Shown piece after piece: positions 1 to 10,195 of a stretch of DNA of 21,005 nucleotides. Within the stretch, counting starts at the first letter, position 1, and each line of letters starts with the position of its first letter. Origin of the DNA: Isohypsibius dastychi (lineage: Eukaryota; Tardigrada; Eutardigrada; Parachela; Isohypsibiidae); NCBI GenBank assembly GCA_034696485.1, contig JAQIWT010000408.1, positions 1 through 21,005 on the forward strand, written 5' to 3'. The notes beneath the pieces were generated by a model, which was not told the DNA's origin, ran no database searches, and was given only the letters and a program-made list of their open reading frames with translations. The translations under genes and the position numbers were made by a program.

Positions 1-703
1 TTTTCGTCTTTGTGATCAAACCGCTTGCCAAACGCCATGGCGCAGATGACGTTGGAAATAGAAAGCGTCAGATGAGATCGTGGGTTGTATGGTTTGCCGT
101 TTTGAGACGAGTATAGTTTGATGACATCGTTGACTTCATCCAAGATGGCGTCTTCCAGCCAGCCTTTTCCCATTCCCAAATCACGGAGGGCAGAAAGAGC
201 AAAGCGTCGATGCTGACGCCATATTTCACCCTCGAAAACCATGAAACCTATTCCGTAGACAACAAATCAGTATAGTTCATACTATCAAGCTGATCAAGCA
301 AGTGACGTCACCGCCGTAAATTGTTGATTTACCTTTTCGTGTGCGTTGTTTTGTTACGATAAAGTCGTGATCTCGCCCGGTTAAATTTTCAGTCGAGAAT
401 ACGGATTTCATTGTATCGTAGTCATGGAGGATCACCTGGGTTTTCCCGCCAACCGTGATGCTGACTGTCGGTCCGTATTGTTTACTCCATTCCAGGATTT
501 TCTTTGGCGGATCGTCGGTTAATGCTGGCAAATTTCCCACGATCGGCCAACCTACACAAACGCGATTTTTTGGAAACTGCGTATGGAAATATGATATTAT
601 TTTTACCTTGTGGTCCTGGTGGTAGATTTCGCTTCCGATTTTCAACAAAACGAAAAGCAGCCACAACGATGAAGAAAAAAACTCCGATAAGGCTGGCGTA
701 CAT
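1..703 (-). CDS. Cytochrome P450, CYP2-clan-like, 5' part (truncated by window edge)
   Basis: Microsomal haem-thiolate mono-oxygenase; substrate unknown. Three exons are visible: 607-703, 333-551 and 1-247 (continuing off the left edge). The start ATG at 701-703 opens an N-terminal membrane anchor (MYASLIGVFFFIVVAAFRF), then a basic stop-transfer stretch and the proline-rich hinge LPPGPQG, which is split by a phase-1 intron. Exon 2 carries the WPIVGNLPAL and WSKQYGPTVSITVGG segments. Exon 3 has the C-helix WRQHRR with the haem-contacting Trp/Arg, then the conserved run to FGKRFDHKDE. Introns of 55 and 85 nt lie at exactly the same codons as in the P450s at 4182-5951 and 7811-9562, so this is a third, more diverged paralog. 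The I-helix, ExxR and haem-Cys regions lie outside the window, so intactness cannot be judged. Confidence 0.93.
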
Positions 704-1420
704 TTTTGATTTTTTTTAGAAAGAATGCCTCACGTTCCTGCTGAAAAAGTACAATTTGCACCAGAACGGCTCTAGGGGTTGAAATGTTGATACTTTTGCA
801 CTGTATCGAAGTTTTGACGAACAAGATTAACCAGAGTGACAAGAATGTTGTTGATACTTTTCAACAATAGCTCTAACTGCTTTTGCCGTAAATACGATAA
901 CATCGGCTTTGATGCGCGTTCAACAGCGCATATGATAAGCTGCGTCTTTGATATGAATTTAAAAGGTTGATGAACTAAAGAGATGTAGGTCCTATACTGC
1001 CGCGACCCGGGATAGACCAGCCCGGCACGAAATGAGAACCCGCGAAAAACAGTGTGATCAGCCTTCTCCAGCTGCCTCTCCTAACTGATCAATCAAAAAC
1101 AACCTTCAGGCCGCAGGAGTACTGACTGCTGTCTTAGCCGGGTATTTTACGCGGGCACGATTTGGTAAACAAAGCGTCTTATTTTTCCGCTACTAGCTAC
1201 TTGGTGATGTAGAGCGTTCACGAAACTCGTAATATTCTCAAAGTTTATTTCGACATTCTGCAAACAGTACAGCAAAACGCTGCCTTATCACCGGGAAAAG
1301 GGTACGTGAACTAAATTCTTCCGTCAGTCAGCTTATGAAATATGAAAATTATGAGCACTTTTCATTGAGCTGATAGTCCTGGCTTGTTCATCCAAAGTGT
1401 TCCAAACATATTCCAATGGC
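704..1420. other. Intergenic region upstream of the first P450
   Basis: No coding exon with usable splice signals was found here on either strand. It must hold the promoter of the minus-strand P450 and the 3' flank of the small peptide gene. No repeat or RNA gene was recognised. Confidence 0.5.
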
Positions 1421-1594
1421 TCAGCCGATTCTGTTCATGTTCGGCATTCTGAAATCAGGATTCCCGGCTGGCTGGCGTGCATACTGTGCTGAAGGAGAAA
1501 GCTTGTCAGCTGGCGCTGGAGCACTGTCTGATCGACTCATGAATACTCCCAAGGTCACCAACGCCCAGAACATGATCATACGAAAGAAACTCAT
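1421..1594 (-). CDS. Small secreted peptide precursor (57 aa), unrecognised
   Basis: A single uninterrupted ORF of 57 codons runs from ATG (1592-1594) to TGA (1421-1423). Residues 1-25 look like a signal peptide: basic Arg5, hydrophobic core MIMFWALVTLGVF, and a small-residue end SDSA that could be the cleavage site. The remaining about 32 residues (PAPADKLSPSAQYARQ... to MNRIG) have no cysteine and end in a C-terminal Gly. Such a Gly can serve as an amidation donor in peptide-hormone precursors. No dibasic cleavage site is present, so processing into a neuropeptide is only an inference. No homolog is recognised; it could also be a secreted antimicrobial or cuticular peptide, or chance. The transcript might include further exons that I cannot see. 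Confidence 0.5.
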   Translation of the reverse strand: MSFFRMIMFWALVTLGVFMSRSDSAPAPADKLSPSAQYARQPAGNPDFRMPNMNRIG

Positions 1595-2432
1595 CTTTCC
1601 CAGTCGATGAATAAATCAAAATAATTTGGCAGATTACAGTTTTCTGATCCAACTCAGCGACAGGTACGAGTAAATTTAGTTTTCAGTTCGAACAGCATCA
1701 TCGAAACGCATCCTTGGCAACAACCTCGCCACCGGTAGGGTCAAACAAACCTTTCAGCGTGAAAATGTAAATCAAAGGTCAACGGAATGCCGGTGTTATT
1801 TGCGCCTACGTGCACGTGTGTGAATAGGACAGATGACTTCTTACATTTTGCCACATACACTGCCCGATGATTTCATGACATTCACCAGAATGTCTCCCGA
1901 TCAAAAAAAGTACATATATAGAGAAGAAAAGCTTCACTGTACAGTGTGCATAGGACTTCAAGTGAGGAATCCCAGAAATCCTTGCAATAAAAATGTACAT
2001 CAGTCAGGTAATGGCATCGAAGTGCCAGCAAGAACGTAGGTTGGGAAAAGTCACCTCTCTCTCAGGGTTTCCTCTCCCAAAAATCATAGAATTTTCGATC
2101 GCTCTCGTCGAAATCCATATGCACTGACGCAAAATGAAAAAGCTGATAGGGTTCCCCAGATTCAGATCTGTAATCCTTCATTAACCACATCCGTACATGG
2201 AAACTCACACAAAGGCCATTCTCGTCAATAAAAGGGAATATAAAAATAAGCAGCGTACGAAGTATTTTCGAAACGGGAAAACACAGATTCATCCTTTCCG
2301 ACTGGTGAAACAACCAGCATTACATTACTGCTGCACATGTAAGAAACAAATAAGCACTGTTTATCGTCAATAGCCAAAACAACTCGACTGGAAGAACGTG
2401 ATGATTTCTAATGTAACATTATGGCTTTTTTC
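1595..2432. other. Intergenic / 3' flank of the MATH-BTB gene
   Basis: Probably contains the 3' UTR of the MATH-BTB gene. An open frame at 2062-2313 (minus) has no true ATG-led domain match or convincing splice context, so I leave it unannotated. Nothing else is recognised. Confidence 0.4.
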
Positions 2433-3580
2433 TCACTTTTTCACATTTGCCAGCTGTTTTTGAACCAATTGTTCGATGTCCTTTATGAGCTGATCTGATG
2501 GCGCCTGATAAATCCGAGTCAGTCCTCCTGCTGCTACGAATGCTTGAAGATTTGCGCCGATGAAGTCCACCGATTTCGACTTCAATTTGGCCAAATTGTT
2601 GACGTCAGCCAAGTTGTAAGAGTCCAAAACATTCTCCACGTTCAGCTGCGTGATAAGTTCTTTGACACATGCTTCCTCCAAGATTCCGATCCTGTATTTA
2701 TTTGCCGCGATCACCAGCTTACCAACCAGCTCTGGATTCCACACATCTTTTCCATATATGTATTTAATCATGGCTTCCACCGTCTCTCCATCCAGATCAT
2801 CGATTACACATTTTCCGGTTACGGCCTCATTCAAAGGATGTTCGAACATTGCAGCAAACACGTCACTCTGCATGGAGAGAACAAACTTGTGAGCCGGAAA
2901 CTCTCGTCCATCAGATGAAACCAGAATGATGTCGCTCGATGTGGCGGAATTCTCCAGCTTCTGCAACGATCGAAGTAAGATTCCCGATGGAGTCAGCTTC
3001 TCAGCTGGGAGACCACCAGATACGATCCTGTAGCAAAGATTCGTGCGAATGGTCAAGTGGCCGTCGAAGAGTGAGCCTTTTTCAATGTCAGCATGCGCAA
3101 AGCATTTTTTTTGGCCCCAGAGCTGGAGATCATCTCCATTTCTTCTGCCCAATGTGACACAATCGGGCGGAGAATTGCGTCTGAGCACCAAATCTTTGGG
3201 ATCAAGAATCCTGAAAAACAATCGATAATCAGTATTACCTCGGTAAAGGGCTGTTATTTGTATACATACTCGAAAATGTAATGAACCTCCACTTCTGTAT
3301 CCTTCAAACAATTCAGACCCACGAAAACGCTCACGTGATCTTTATTCAACACATCGTCGTCACCTGACGGATAAACCCGCAATTTCCATCGCGCTCCTGG
3401 CAGACGAGGATCGTTACAATCGCGATGGGATGTGATGAAAGGCTCGGCTGTGGATCTGGTCTTTTTCTCCATGAAATTCGTCAGGACGTACGTGAAGCAA
3501 CATTCTTCGAATTCTCCTTGGCCTTTATCCTCAAAAACGGCGCACTTTCGCTTTCTGCTCACTTCCTTGTCAGACATCAT
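2433..3580 (-). CDS. MATH-BTB (SPOP/BATH-like) Cullin-3 substrate adaptor
   Basis: Predicted to bind substrates through the MATH domain and Cullin-3 through the BTB domain, in a ubiquitin ligase. Two exons, 3270-3580 and 2433-3210, are joined by a 59-nt GTATGT..TTTCAG intron (phase 2), giving 362 residues. The start is the first of two tandem ATGs at 3575-3580. MATH spans about residues 25-165: FTYVLTNFMEKKTRS, ARWKLRVYPSGDDD, VSVFVGLNCL, and FDGHLTIRTNLCYRI near its end. BTB begins at about 195 (SSDIILVSSDGREFPAHKFV, then SDVFAAMFEHPLNEA and MIKYIYG). A BACK/3-box-like helical tail (LVIAANKYRIGILEEACV onward) ends in a Lys-rich terminus. Length and domain order match SPOP-type proteins. MATH-BTB genes form large, fast-evolving families in several invertebrates, so orthology to vertebrate SPOP is not claimed. 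Confidence 0.93.
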
Positions 3581-4181
3581 AAGTTTGCGGCTAGTCGGAT
3601 GGAATCAGAATGCAAAACATCAGCTGGAAACGGATCCGAGAGTGAGAATCAAAATCTGGTGAGATTTCGGAACAGGTAGATTCAATCAACTATCTTGACA
3701 CAGTGGATATTCACAACAACTGATAATGCTGACGGCAGCGGCGTATGAAGCCCTTTCGGCGGGTGTCACCTGCACCGGACTGATCATTGGTTTGCGAATC
3801 TGACTGAGATAACCGGAATGATTTCTGTATAGCGATTACTATCGCAAGTGCGAACTTTAGTCAAAAGCGAATAAGACTCGCTCCTGTTACCGCAATCTGG
3901 TTTTTTTAACGTGACATTTTGCGAGTTGAACCCAACGATGTCGAGACCCCAATTTCGTTGATTCTAAAGACCTATGCCTGGTGTTGGATCTCATTATCAA
4001 AACCTCAAAATCAAAACTGCATTGAATACAGTAGGCTAACATTCAGATTCCAAACTCATCATGTTTATTATCTGTTTAACAAGCTCGATGACATATGGCC
4101 GGACCAAAGAGACGTAACAAAGCGAACATCAAAACAAAGCGTATGCTCAGCGTCAGCTTGTAGAGTGTTCCCGTCACTACG
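3581..4181. other. Intergenic; left boundary of the tandem duplication
   Basis: From about 3810 rightward the sequence aligns with 7406 onward, the 3' flank of the right-hand P450 copy. On the plus strand at 3726-3803 there is a 25-codon ORF (MLTAAAYEALSAGVTCTGLI...) ending at the duplication boundary. It could be the first exon of a small membrane protein, but no acceptable continuation was found and I do not call it. No other gene is seen. Confidence 0.5.
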
Positions 4182-5951
4182 TCACCGCGGCACTAAACAG
4201 ACTTTGAATTCTAAAGGGGTGCGGATGAACGGTGAGATATATCTATCTGAGGAAACGTCCGATCCCGGTGCGCATCGAATATCAAACTTCTGGACAATAT
4301 TGGTGAAGAACAGAAATATGTTCATTTTGGCAAGTGATTCCCCCAAGCATGCTCTCTTCCCTATCAATCAAAAACACCTTGACGTTATGTCTTATCATAG
4401 TACGTTAACACCAGTAACCTACCAACTCCAAAAGGCATGAATCCTTTGGGGATGACCACTGTACCATCAGCAGTCAGAAAATGTTCTGGGTAAAATTCAA
4501 GAGGGTTTTTCCAATATTTCGGATCGCGATGCGCAGCGTACACGTTTGCCATCAAAACAGTCCGAGCAGGAATATCAAAACCATCAATGTTCATTGATTC
4601 TAGACTAGTATGAGCAACCGCAAGTGGGGCAATCGACGCCAGGCGCTGTACTTCCAACAAAACGGCATCCGTGTAAGTCAGTAGCGCTACAATCAAATTC
4701 TGACACAAATACAAAAATACTGCGCCAGAAACTTACCTTTATCAGACATCCTGATGGGCCGATCTCGCCCGATTCTTGCGTCAATCTCAGCATGCACTTT
4801 GGTGAATACATCAGGATTCTCAACCATGTATATCATTGCCCAAAGAATCGTAACTGTTGATGTATCGGTTCCAGCGGCAAACAGACTCAACACCGATGCT
4901 GTGAGTTCCTCGACTGAAACGAAAACCTGATGATGGACAACAGTAATGGTTTTAAAAAAAACTATACACACGGTTCATGGTTGAGTTCGGATCTTTCTGC
5001 TGTTTCTCCATCTCAGTCATATACAAAGTGATATAATCGGTGCCATCCTTTTTGTTGGCAGCTGAGCTATTATGTTGATCAACGAGCTGGCTGATGAACG
5101 AGCGAATTTCTTCGATTTGAATTTTTAGCTGCTTGAATCCACGGCTTATTTTCCCGGGAATAAACTGAAGTACGGGAAATATGGCAGCTGGGATACCCAC
5201 AGCGATTAACTCGGCGTTTTTTCCGAACATTCCGCTTAGACGGAGAAAGGTTTCGTCATCATGAGCATACCGCTTTCCGAATGCCATAGCACAAATGACG
5301 TTGGATATCGAAAGAGTTAGATGGGGACGTGGATTGTATGGTTGACCGTTCCGGGAAGAATAAAGATTGATGACCTCGTGGACTTCATCCAAAATGGCGT
5401 CCTCCAACCAGCTTTTCCCCATGCCCAGGTCACGAAGGGCGGTTAGAGCGAAGCGGCGATGCTGTCGCCAGACTTCACCCTCGGATCCCAGAAATCCTAC
5501 AATACACAATATACATATTTACAATACATTGCATTCAAAATCACATTTTAAACTATGTTCGGTAATCTCACCTTTTCCTTTGAGCAATTTGGTTAGGATG
5601 AAATCTTGGTCTCTTCCTGTTGTGTTTTCATTAGAAAATGCGGTCTTGATGGTATCGTAATCATGCATGATGACTTGCGGAGTCGAGCCAAACTTGATGG
5701 AAATAGTTGGACCGTATATCTTGCTCCACTCAAGCAACTTCTTTGGGGGATCGGCGATCATAGCTGGAAGATTCCCAACAAAAGGAAGATCTAAAATGAC
5801 GATTTTAACAAAATGAATACCAAGTCCAGAACAACCGATCATTTGCTCTACCTGGAGGTCCGGGAGGATAGTTTGCATTTCGTTTCTTAAATCGACGATA
5901 AAGTATTGTGCCGACCACAATTCCCAGAATCAATACTTGCACAAAATCCAT
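4182..5951 (-). CDS. Cytochrome P450, CYP2-clan-like, intact (487 aa)
   Basis: Haem-thiolate mono-oxygenase predicted to sit on the ER membrane and use P450 reductase; substrate not predictable. Six exons (5852-5951, 5572-5790, 4972-5496, 4737-4913, 4423-4686, 4182-4360) give 1464 nt, 487 residues plus TGA. All five introns are phase 1. Features in order: anchor MDFVQVLILGIVVGTILY, hinge YPPGPPG, C-helix WRQHRR, I-helix LFAAGTDTSTVT (the AGxDT oxygen-activation motif), K-helix EVQR (ExxR), a PERF variant reading PEHF, and the haem loop PFGVGKRACLGESLA with the axial Cys. Every invariant element is present, so this is the only demonstrably functional P450 here. It is the left member of the tandem duplication; its right-hand twin carries a stop codon. 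The start is fixed by an ATG conserved in both copies. Confidence 0.96.
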
Positions 5952-6615
5952 GCTGCGGTTTCTTGATTCGTTGAAATCCTGCACCAACTCTCTGCTAATT
6001 GTGTAGACGAAACATTTGCGGTATGTCAATGTATCAACGTAGGATTGATAAAGGGAGCCATGAGCTGACAGAAATGAAGCGATAGTTAATCGGCTATCGT
6101 GCTAAACCATCATTGTACGTCTTTCCTCAGCATTTAATGCATGTGACCTACTTCGACTCGGATTTTGGAAGATAAAAGTACAAAAGTCGATACAGTGTTC
6201 AATATCCGCATTGCCCACTTATTGAGGGGGGGGGGGGTATGGTTGACCCAGAATAAACTGTCTCACAAAGCTCTGACCCACTGAATTCATATTGAAAATC
6301 ACGTCAAACGGTTCGAATAAGGCAGTTCATCGCACAACAGTTCATTTACATGAGGTATAAGAATGAACTGGAACCACTTTTCGACTCTTTACAGAACCAC
6401 AAACTTCAGTAAGGCGAAAGTTTTCTCAACAAATCTTCACATTCAACAACATGACTTGAGAAACTGGAAACAAATGATCCGGAAACAAATTGCCTGCTTT
6501 TGAATGACTTCCCGTTTCATGCACAAAATGTCTCCTCAAAGCTTTTAGGAAATCCGTATGCGAGCTGAAAATATACAGTAATCAGTCTGAGAATATTAAA
6601 ATATATACTGCAATT
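5952..6615. other. Intergenic: 5' flank of the left P450
   Basis: Aligns with 9563-10195 of the right copy, so it holds the P450 promoter and the 3' flank of the hemopexin remnant. An inverted repeat CGATAG(8 nt)CTATCG lies at 6080-6099; the left arm is altered by one base in the right copy. A run of 12 G lies at 6226-6237 and is absent from the right copy. No gene is seen. Confidence 0.55.
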
Positions 6616-6756
6616 CTACACTGCTACACCGCATACCGAAATCAAGACAGAGACTTCCATCGTCACATAGACCTTGGGTCCATCGAACACCATCAGTCGC
6701 CCTTGCCCAAGATCGAAAATCGATTTGTGGTTTTTAGGCCATCCAGAATACAGAAC
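6616..6756 (-). pseudogene. Remnant last exon of the astacin/hemopexin gene
   Basis: Homologous to exon 10 (10196-10321) of the complete gene. It encodes the terminal hemopexin-like segment (SGWPKNHKSIFDLGQGRLMV, then FDGPKVYVTMEVSV). The reading frame is open and even keeps a cag acceptor at its 5' edge, but the stop has moved a few codons downstream (TAG at 6616-6618) and exons 1-9 are gone. Immediately upstream (about 6757-6764) the sequence jumps to what corresponds to 12471 in the right copy. With no promoter, signal peptide or catalytic domain it should not make a protein. Confidence 0.85.
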
Positions 6757-7332
6757 CTGTACTAAGTGGACGACCCAACTACAGGTGTCATAGACTGGCC
6801 AGGGGGGGGGTCGATTGTTGCGTAGCTGGCTTGTACTAACAGAAACAGACGTCCGTCAGTTGGCCGTTAGTCAGCCCGTTCTAAAAGGAAAGAACACTGC
6901 CCAAAGCCACACGTTGTCAGGGGCACTTACGGCCCGGAGCATCTGTCTCCTGGACGATTTGCAAAACTCTTTCATTATTGAACAAGTCATATCTGCCGCA
7001 ACAAAGTTTTAGAAACTCCAAGACCGGTGTCTCCAGTTACACATATCTCCCAATCGTCCTTTGGATGTGTTAACCGTCATACTATTCGTGCTCGTTCTAG
7101 CGGTGGGAGATGGGACCGACTGCGCAGTACTGCTTAGCGCTACGACCCAACTGGCAATTATCACTAGAATCGTCTTGGATCCATATTCTTTGGATTAGCG
7201 TAAACCAAGATCACATCCAAACAAAAAAAAACAGAAAGCAAAACACTAGCAACAGTCAAAAAGTGAGAGAAAAGCAGAATCAACGAAGAACATTTATCCA
7301 GAATATGAACGCGCCACCGGGAACTGAATAAA
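6757..7332. other. Duplicated spacer, homologous to 12471-13101
   Basis: Diverged copy of the region between the astacin gene start and the DNAJB12 stop codon. It contains a G9 run at 6802-6810, 38-46 nt from the deletion junction. The open frame at 6815-7012 (plus) is not conserved in the homologous region and is rejected. Confidence 0.6.
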
Positions 7333-7388
7333 TTAATTGGCAGCGGCAGCCAACTTCTGATAAGCTCTCGACATATTTTCACACGCCG
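7333..7388 (-). pseudogene. Truncated 3' end of the DNAJB12-like gene
   Basis: Encodes the last residues CENMSRAYQKLAAAAN followed by TAA (7333-7335), matching 13102-13157 closely. It is cut off at 7388, where duplication homology ends. This is a duplicated tail without promoter, J domain or membrane segment. Confidence 0.88.
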
Positions 7389-7810
7389 TGAACGTCATTG
7401 TGATCGCCGGGATGATTTCTGATAGACCAATGGCGCAAGTGCGAACTCTTAGTCATGTGCAAATTAAGACTCGCTCTTTGTACCGCAATTTGGCGTGGGT
7501 TAATGTGATAATTTGCGAGTTGCACTAAACCGATGTCGAAACTCCACTTTTGCTAATTTATCAATAAGGCTTGGTGGCTGCGCGGTATGTGATTTCTCAC
7601 AATCCCCAAATCAAAACTGTATTGAATACAGCAGGCTGACATCCATATTCCAAACTCAATATATTTGATATCTGTTTGATAAACTTGATGACATTAATCG
7701 TTTAGAAAGCCTGGTCGGACCAAAGAGATGCAACATAAGTTGAAGCGAACACCAAAACAAAGCGTGTGATCAGCGTCAGCTTTTACGTGTAGGGTGTTCC
7801 TGTCACTATA

Positions 7811-9562
7811 TTACCGCGGCACTAAACAGACTTTGAATTCCAAGGGTATGCGGATGAACGGAGAGATATATCTATCTGAGGAAACGTCCGATTCCGGTGC
7901 GCGTTGAATATCAAACTTCTGGACAATATTGGTGAAAAACAGAAATATGTTCATTTTAGCAAGTGATTCGCCCAAGCATGCTCTCTTCCCTATCGATCAG
8001 AAATTTCTTGACGTTATGTTTCAACACGTTAACACTAGTAACCCACCGACTCCAAAAGGCATGAATCCTTTAGGGATGACCACTGTACCATCAGCATTCA
8101 GAAAATGTTCCGGGGAAAATTCAAGAGGGTTTTTCCAATATTTCGGATCGCGGTGCGCAGCGTACACGTTTGCCATTAGAACAGTCCGAGCGGGAATATC
8201 GAAACCGTCAATCTTCATTTGTTCTAGACTAGTATGCGCGACTGCGAGTGGGGTAATCGATGCCAGGCGCTGAACTTCCAACAAAACGGCATCCGTGTAG
8301 CTCAGTAGCGCTGCAATCAGATCCCTCACAAATACGTAAAGACTGCGATGGATAGATGCTAACCTTTATCAGACATTCTGATGGGTCAATCTCGCCCAAT
8401 TTTAGCGTCAATCTCAGCATGCACTCTGGCGAATACATCAGGATTCTCAACCATGTAAATCATTGCCCAAAGAAGTGTAACTGTTGATGTATCTGTTCCG
8501 GCGGCAAACAGACTCAACAGCGATGCTGTGAGTTCCTCAACTAAAACGAAAACCTGATGAAAGAGAGCAATATACATCTGTACAGAAAAGCTATACACAC
8601 GGTTCATGGTTGATTTAGGGTCTTTCTGTTGCTTTTCCATTTCAGTCATATACAAACTGATATAATCGGTGCCGTCCTTTTTGGTGGCAGCTGAGCTGTT
8701 ATGTTGATCAACGAGCTGGCTGATGAACGAGCAAATTTCTTCGAGTTGAATTTTTAGCTGCTTGAAGCCGCGGCTTATTTTCCCGGGAATAAACTGCAGC
8801 ACAGGGAATATGGCAGCTGGGATGCTCACCGCGATCAACTCGGCGTTTTTTCCAAACATTCCGCTTAGACGAAGAAAGGTTTCGTCGTCATGAGCATACC
8901 GCTTTCCGAACGCCATTGCACAAATAACGTTGGATATGGAGATGGTCAGATGCGGACTTGGGTTATATGGTTGACCGTTCTGGGAAGAGTAAATATCGAT
9001 GATCTCGTGGACCTCATCCAAGATGGCGTCCTCCAACCAGCTTTTCCCCATACCCAGATCACGAAGGGCTGTCAGAGCGAAACGGCGATGCTGTCGCCAG
9101 ATTTCACCCTCAGATCCCAGAAATCCTGTTTACAGCACATTTTAAACAAAATAACTTTTTGTACGATTCTTGCTAAGTTCACCTTTTCCTTTGAGCAATT
9201 TAGTAATAATAAAATCCTGGTCTCTTCCTGTTGTGTTTTCATTAGAAAATGCGGTCTTGATGGTATCGTAGTCATGCATGATGACTTGAGGAGTGGAACC
9301 GAATATGATGGAGATAGTTGGACCGTAAATCTTGGTCCACTCAAGCAACTTTTTTGGTGGATCGGCGATCACAGCGGGAAGATTCCCAACAAAAGGAAGA
9401 CCTGAAACGACAATTTCAAGGCAATGAATGAAATGATCAGAAAAAACAATCTTTCGCCCTACCTGGAGGTCCGGGAGGATAGTTTGCATTTCGTTTTCTA
9501 AATCGTCGATAAAGTATTGTGCCAACCACGATTCCCAAAATCAATACTTGCATAAAATCCAT
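7811..9562 (-). pseudogene. Cytochrome P450 paralog with a premature stop codon
   Basis: Six exons (9463-9562, 9183-9401, 8601-9125, 8364-8540, 8047-8310, 7811-7989) match the left-copy gene exon for exon, with identical exon lengths totalling 1464 nt. Residues up to the I-helix (LFAAGTDTSTVT) and the downstream EVQR and haem loop PFGVGKRACLGESLA all remain readable. However, in exon 4 the codon after IGRD is TGA (8386-8388) where the left copy has CGG; two bases differ. Translation would end at 332 residues, before ExxR and the haem Cys, and the stop lies far upstream of the last exon junctions, a configuration that normally triggers nonsense-mediated decay. No frameshift or splice loss is seen, so inactivation looks recent. 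An allele difference, sequencing error or stop readthrough are the alternatives. Confidence 0.85.
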
Positions 9563-10195
9563 GCTGCAGTATTTTGATTTGCTGAAATCTTGCACAAATC
9601 TGCCACACGTGTAAACAAAACCCCTAGGCGATTTGTGAATGTATCAACGTATGGCTGATGAAGGCAGCCGTGAGTTAACAGAAATTAAGCGATAATTAAT
9701 CAGCTATCGTGTTAAACCATCATTGTCCATCTGTCCTGCTCAGCATTGTAAGCACGTGACTTAAGCTAAAAGTACAAAAGACGAGCAGTGTATGATATCC
9801 GGATTCCCACCCACTGACGAGCTGAAGGTGACCTTAAATAAAATGACACACACACACACCCCTGCTTATTCAAAATTCATGTTACAATCTATTTAATATG
9901 GTTCAGAATTCACATAACATAGTTTATCCCATGAATGTAAGTATGCACTGGAAACCACGTCCCGACTGCTGACATAACCACAAATTTCAGAAAGTGGGGA
10001 ATCTCTTGAACAATTCTCCGCGAACAACAATATTACTTTCGAAATTGAAAACGAATAATCCACCTGGAGCGACTGTTCGCTTTGGAATGGTTTCCCGTTT
10101 CATGTACAGAATGCCCCTTCAAAGATTTTAGGAAATCCGTACGCGAGCTGAAAACATATCAGTTGAAACATAGTGCAATCTTACACTGCTACACC
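9563..10195. other. Intergenic: 5' flank of the right P450 copy
   Basis: Aligns with 5952-6615. It contains a short (AC)n run at about 9846-9858 where the left copy differs. No gene seen; expected to contain the P450 promoter and the 3' UTR of the astacin/hemopexin gene. Confidence 0.5.

Larger units (their letters stand above)
3810..7388. repeat. Left copy of a tandem segmental duplication (with internal deletion)
   Basis: This segment aligns in order with 7406-13157: P450 3' flank, the whole P450 gene, its 5' flank, the last exon of the astacin/hemopexin gene, then (after a gap) the intergenic region next to DNAJB12 and the final codons of DNAJB12. Similarity stops at 7388 in the middle of a DNAJB12 codon and P450-flank similarity resumes at about 7406, so 7388-7406 is the duplication joint. 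Compared with the right copy, about 2.1 kb (roughly 10327-12467) is missing at about 6757-6764. Confidence 0.85.

Noticed and set aside
2062-2313. 83-codon minus-strand ORF downstream of the MATH-BTB gene
   Set aside because: No recognisable domain or splice context; most likely 3' UTR.
3726-3803. 25-codon plus ORF resembling the start of a small membrane subunit (MLTAAAYEALSAGVTCTGLI)
   Set aside because: Slight resemblance to short respiratory-chain subunits, but there is no continuation exon and it is too short to support a call.
3919-4440. 173-codon plus-strand ORF
   Set aside because: It lies antisense to the last P450 exons and the duplicated 3' flank; the minus-strand P450 frame is unambiguous and the plus frame matches nothing known.
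8890-9405. 171-codon plus-strand ORF
   Set aside because: Antisense shadow of P450 exons 2-3 in the right copy.
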